Source: Candidatus Pacearchaeota archaeon (GTDB lineage: Archaea > Nanoarchaeota > Nanoarchaeia > Pacearchaeales > GW2011-AR1). Taken from it: a stretch of 64,000 nt of DNA. Made by a program: the position numbers and the translations under genes. The notes below the pieces were generated by a model that saw only the letters and a list, made by a program, of their open reading frames with translations, was not told where the DNA came from and ran no database searches. Position 1 is the stretch's first letter. Each line of letters begins with the position of its first letter. The stretch spans positions 102,882 through 166,881 of the forward strand of contig JALOBX010000004.1 of assembly GCA_023228065.1 (NCBI GenBank), in the 5' to 3' direction. This document shows, in pieces, positions 62,163 to 64,000 of this stretch.

Positions 62163-62654
62163 ATGACAGAAAACCCAAAACAAAGAACAGAAAAGTATGA
62201 AGAGAGAATAGTAAGAATTTTATCGAAAGATATAGAAGGTAGTCTAAAAGCTTATGTTGGATTAACAAAAATAAAAGGAATCTCATGGAGTTTTGCAAAT
62301 GCAATGTTGAAAACACTTAAGATTGATAAGAACAAAAAAATTGGTGAATTGAGCAAAGAAGAAATAGACAAGATAAATGATTTTATTAAACATCCAAAAG
62401 TCCCTGTTTATCTGCTTAATAGAAAAATAGATGTTGAGACTGGAGAAAATAAACATCTTGTTGGCAGTGATTTAGAATTGCAAAAAGACTTTGATATTAC
62501 TAGATTGAAAAAAATAAAAAGTTATAGAGGACTTAGACATGCTATAGGATTGCCTGTAAGAGGACAAAGGACTAAGAGCCACTTTAGAAAGAATAAGAAG
62601 AAATCCGTAGGTATTAAAAAGAAAGTAAAACCACAGGAGGCTAATAAGAAATGA
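62163..62654 (+). CDS. rps13: 30S ribosomal protein S13
   Basis: A 163-residue S13: LTKIKGISWSFANAMLKTL near the N-terminus, then LKKIKSYRGLRHAIGLPVRG and QRTKSHFRKNK, the classical S13 C-terminal signature. Basic tail rich in Lys. Starts 2 nt after DUF655; its stop overlaps the leader ORF start as ATGA. Confidence 0.95.
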   Translation: MTENPKQRTEKYEERIVRILSKDIEGSLKAYVGLTKIKGISWSFANAMLKTLKIDKNKKIGELSKEEIDKINDFIKHPKVPVYLLNRKIDVETGENKHLVGSDLELQKDFDITRLKKIKSYRGLRHAIGLPVRGQRTKSHFRKNKKKSVGIKKKVKPQEANKK

Positions 62655-62701
62655 CAGAACTAACGTTCAGCACAAATAAAAATTCAGGAGAATTTTCATA
62701 A
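62651..62701 (+). promoter_or_regulatory. Leader ORF / conserved 51-nt element before S4
   Basis: A 16-codon ORF whose ATG overlaps the S13 stop (ATGA) and whose TAA overlaps the S4 ATG (TAATG), so S13, leader and S4 form a continuous coupled chain. It contains the SD-like AGGAGA (62686-62691) and a GAACTAACGTTC inverted repeat. The sequence is nearly the same as at 60766-60816. An element shared by two places suggests regulation, perhaps by a ribosomal protein, but nothing is proven. Confidence 0.55.
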
Positions 62702-63189
62702 TGAAAAGAAAACATAAAACATATTCAAAACCAAAAAAATCTTTTGATAAGGTAAGAATAGAAGAAGAAGGAAAAATCAGAAAAGAATTTGGACTGAAAA
62801 ACAAAAGAGAAATTTGGAAAGCAGATGCTAAAATAAAGTTAATAAGAGAGAAAGCAAAGAAATTAATTTCTGCTAGTGTAGAAGAAAAACAAATATTTTT
62901 TGAAAGATTGAAAAAAATGGGATTTAAAGTTGATTCAATAAGTGATGTTCTTTCTTTAGATAAAAGAGATTATTTAAAGAGAAGACTTCAAACAATTTTA
63001 GTCGAGAAAAAAATAGCACGTACTCCAAAGAGTGCTAGACAATTAATAACTCATAAAAAAGTTTTAATTGAAGGAAAAAGTATTAATGCTCCGTCTTATA
63101 TTGTTCCGGTAGATTTAGAGAAAAAAATAACTCTTAAAGAAGCTAAGAAAAAAGTTAAAGTAAATAAAGAAGAGGTTAAAACAGAATGA
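62701..63189 (+). CDS. rps4: 30S ribosomal protein S4
   Basis: A 162-residue archaeal S4: SKPKKSFDKVRIEEEGKIRK at the start, LKRRLQTILVEKKIARTPKS and ARQLITHKKVLIEGKSINAP with the S4 RNA-binding domain (about 96-140). S4 nucleates 16S folding. Directly followed by S11 with an ATGA overlap. Confidence 0.95.
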   Translation: MKRKHKTYSKPKKSFDKVRIEEEGKIRKEFGLKNKREIWKADAKIKLIREKAKKLISASVEEKQIFFERLKKMGFKVDSISDVLSLDKRDYLKRRLQTILVEKKIARTPKSARQLITHKKVLIEGKSINAPSYIVPVDLEKKITLKEAKKKVKVNKEEVKTE

Positions 63190-63617
63190 CAGAAACTATA
63201 ACTGAAGAAAAAATAGAAGTAAAAAAAACAGAGAAGAAAAGTAAAGAAATAGAAGGAATTGTAAATATCTACACTTCTTTCAATAATACTATTGCACATG
63301 TAACAGACATGTCTGGGAAGACAATTGCTAAAGTAAGTGGGGGAATGGTTACAAAACATGGAAGACTAAAAGCAAACCCAACTATTGCTATATTTATTGC
63401 AAAGAGAATTTCTGAAACTCTTAATGATGCAGGGATAAAATCATTATATGTTAGAATAAGATCCAAGACAAGCAGCCCAGCATTAGGGCCCGGAGCACAT
63501 GCAATTGTTAAGAGTCTTACAAGAGAAGGTTTTAAGATATTAAATATATTAGATACAACAAGATTCCCACGTGGAGGCCCTAAGAAGAAAGGCGGAAGAC
63601 GTGGAAGAAGACCATAA
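63186..63617 (+). CDS. rps11: 30S ribosomal protein S11
   Basis: A 143-residue S11: VNIYTSFNNTIAHVTDMSGK, GRLKANPTIAIFIAKRISE, and PRGGPKKKGGRRGRRP at the end, the universal S11 C-terminus. A Lys/Glu-rich N-terminal tail of about 20 residues precedes the fold. Part of S13-S4-S11-Rpo3, a conserved archaeal order. Confidence 0.97.
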   Translation: MTETITEEKIEVKKTEKKSKEIEGIVNIYTSFNNTIAHVTDMSGKTIAKVSGGMVTKHGRLKANPTIAIFIAKRISETLNDAGIKSLYVRIRSKTSSPALGPGAHAIVKSLTREGFKILNILDTTRFPRGGPKKKGGRRGRRP

Positions 63618-63647
63618 GTTTAAAAATAAACTTTTGAATATTTTAAG

Positions 63648-64000
63648 ATGGAAAAAATAAACCAAAAAAACAACCAATTAGTATTCAGTGCAAAGATAGA
63701 TGAAAGTTTAGCTAATACTATAAGAAGATATGTAAATCAAATTCCAATACTTGCTATCGATGAAGTAGAAATATCCAAGAATGATTCTCCATTATATGAT
63801 GAAACAGTTGCTCACAGAATGGGAATGATTCCTTTAAAAATGGACAAGACTATCAGTGAAAAGACTAATGAAAAATTAAGCCTTGTTTCAAAAAAAGACG
63901 GGGTAATCTATTCTGAAGAAATTGAAGGAAAAGTAAAACCAGTTTATGGAAAAATACCAATAACAGTTATTAAAAAAGGACAAGGAGTAGAAATTATTGC
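63648..64000 (+). CDS. rpo3: RNA polymerase subunit Rpo3 (RpoD), partial
   Basis: The first 117 codons of Rpo3, cut by the window end. LANTIRRYVNQIPILAIDEV (about 20-39) and DETVAHRMGMIPLKMDK (about 48-64) are typical of archaeal/eukaryotic Rpb3-like subunits. A TTTAAAAATAAAC box (63619-63631) is about 25 nt upstream, giving it an extra promoter inside the S11 operon. Confidence 0.95.
   Translation, partial: MEKINQKNNQLVFSAKIDESLANTIRRYVNQIPILAIDEVEISKNDSPLYDETVAHRMGMIPLKMDKTISEKTNEKLSLVSKKDGVIYSEEIEGKVKPVYGKIPITVIKKGQGVEII

Noticed and set aside
1..64000. Mobile elements, CRISPR arrays and phage genes
   Set aside because: No transposase, integrase, cas gene, direct-repeat array or capsid-like gene was seen. 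The radical SAM and sugar genes look like chromosomal, not mobile, genes.

Overview
The window looks like a compact, A/T-rich archaeal chromosome segment, most likely from a DPANN lineage of the Pacearchaeota/Woesearchaeota kind. Archaeal markers are clear: SecY followed by a DUF106 (EMC3/YidC-type) insertase, prefoldin alpha, AglB, SecD/SecF, a stand-alone 5S rRNA, an intron-containing tRNA-Gly, RNase P subunit Rnp4, Rpo10, and the run L21e-Rpo4-DUF655-S13-S4-S11-Rpo3. The lineage within DPANN is inference. No mobile element, CRISPR array or integrase was found.

Layout. 1-5.4 kb: protein export and housekeeping (secY, DUF106, prefoldin, a PHP-like protein, a ribose-1,5-bisphosphate-isomerase-like protein, a SpoIIM-like membrane protein). 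5.5-10.1 kb: core N-glycosylation (AglB, GlcNAc-1-P transferase, dolichyl-phosphate sugar synthase). 10.2-18 kb: an unusual group with three cobalamin-type radical SAM proteins, a flippase-like membrane protein, a nucleotidyltransferase, an alkaline-phosphatase-like protein and a methyltransferase, four of them in one overlapping operon. 18-53.7 kb: a large surface-glycan region with six further glycosyltransferases, three DegT aminotransferases, several sugar epimerases/dehydratases, dTDP-sugar and UDP-xylose enzymes, an HldE-like protein, a GT9-NUDIX fusion, a Wzx-like flippase, a CDP-alcohol transferase with a cytidylyltransferase, and three more radical SAM proteins. 53.7-57 kb: secD, secF, three tRNA genes and 5S rRNA. 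57-60.7 kb: Rnp4, Rpo10 and a MacB-like ABC exporter set. 60.7-64 kb: ribosomal and RNA polymerase genes, cut by the window end inside Rpo3.

The genes fit one theme: building nucleotide-activated and lipid-linked sugars, modifying them (transamination, methylation, acylation, probably radical chemistry), flipping them across the membrane, and attaching them to proteins exported by Sec. Six B12-type radical SAM proteins in one glycan region, four of them with no assigned partner outside this context, are the best candidate for an undescribed system.

Expression signals are very regular. Most transcription units start with a TTTAAA-like box centred about 24-28 nt before the start codon, which implies leaderless mRNAs; this was used to choose several starts. 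Four divergent gene pairs share one central box about 25 nt from both start codons, and seven of eleven convergent protein-gene pairs interlock their stop codons in the 4-base sequence TTAA or TTAG. Genes inside operons instead use Shine-Dalgarno sites, and three are preceded by short leader ORFs ending in TAATG.
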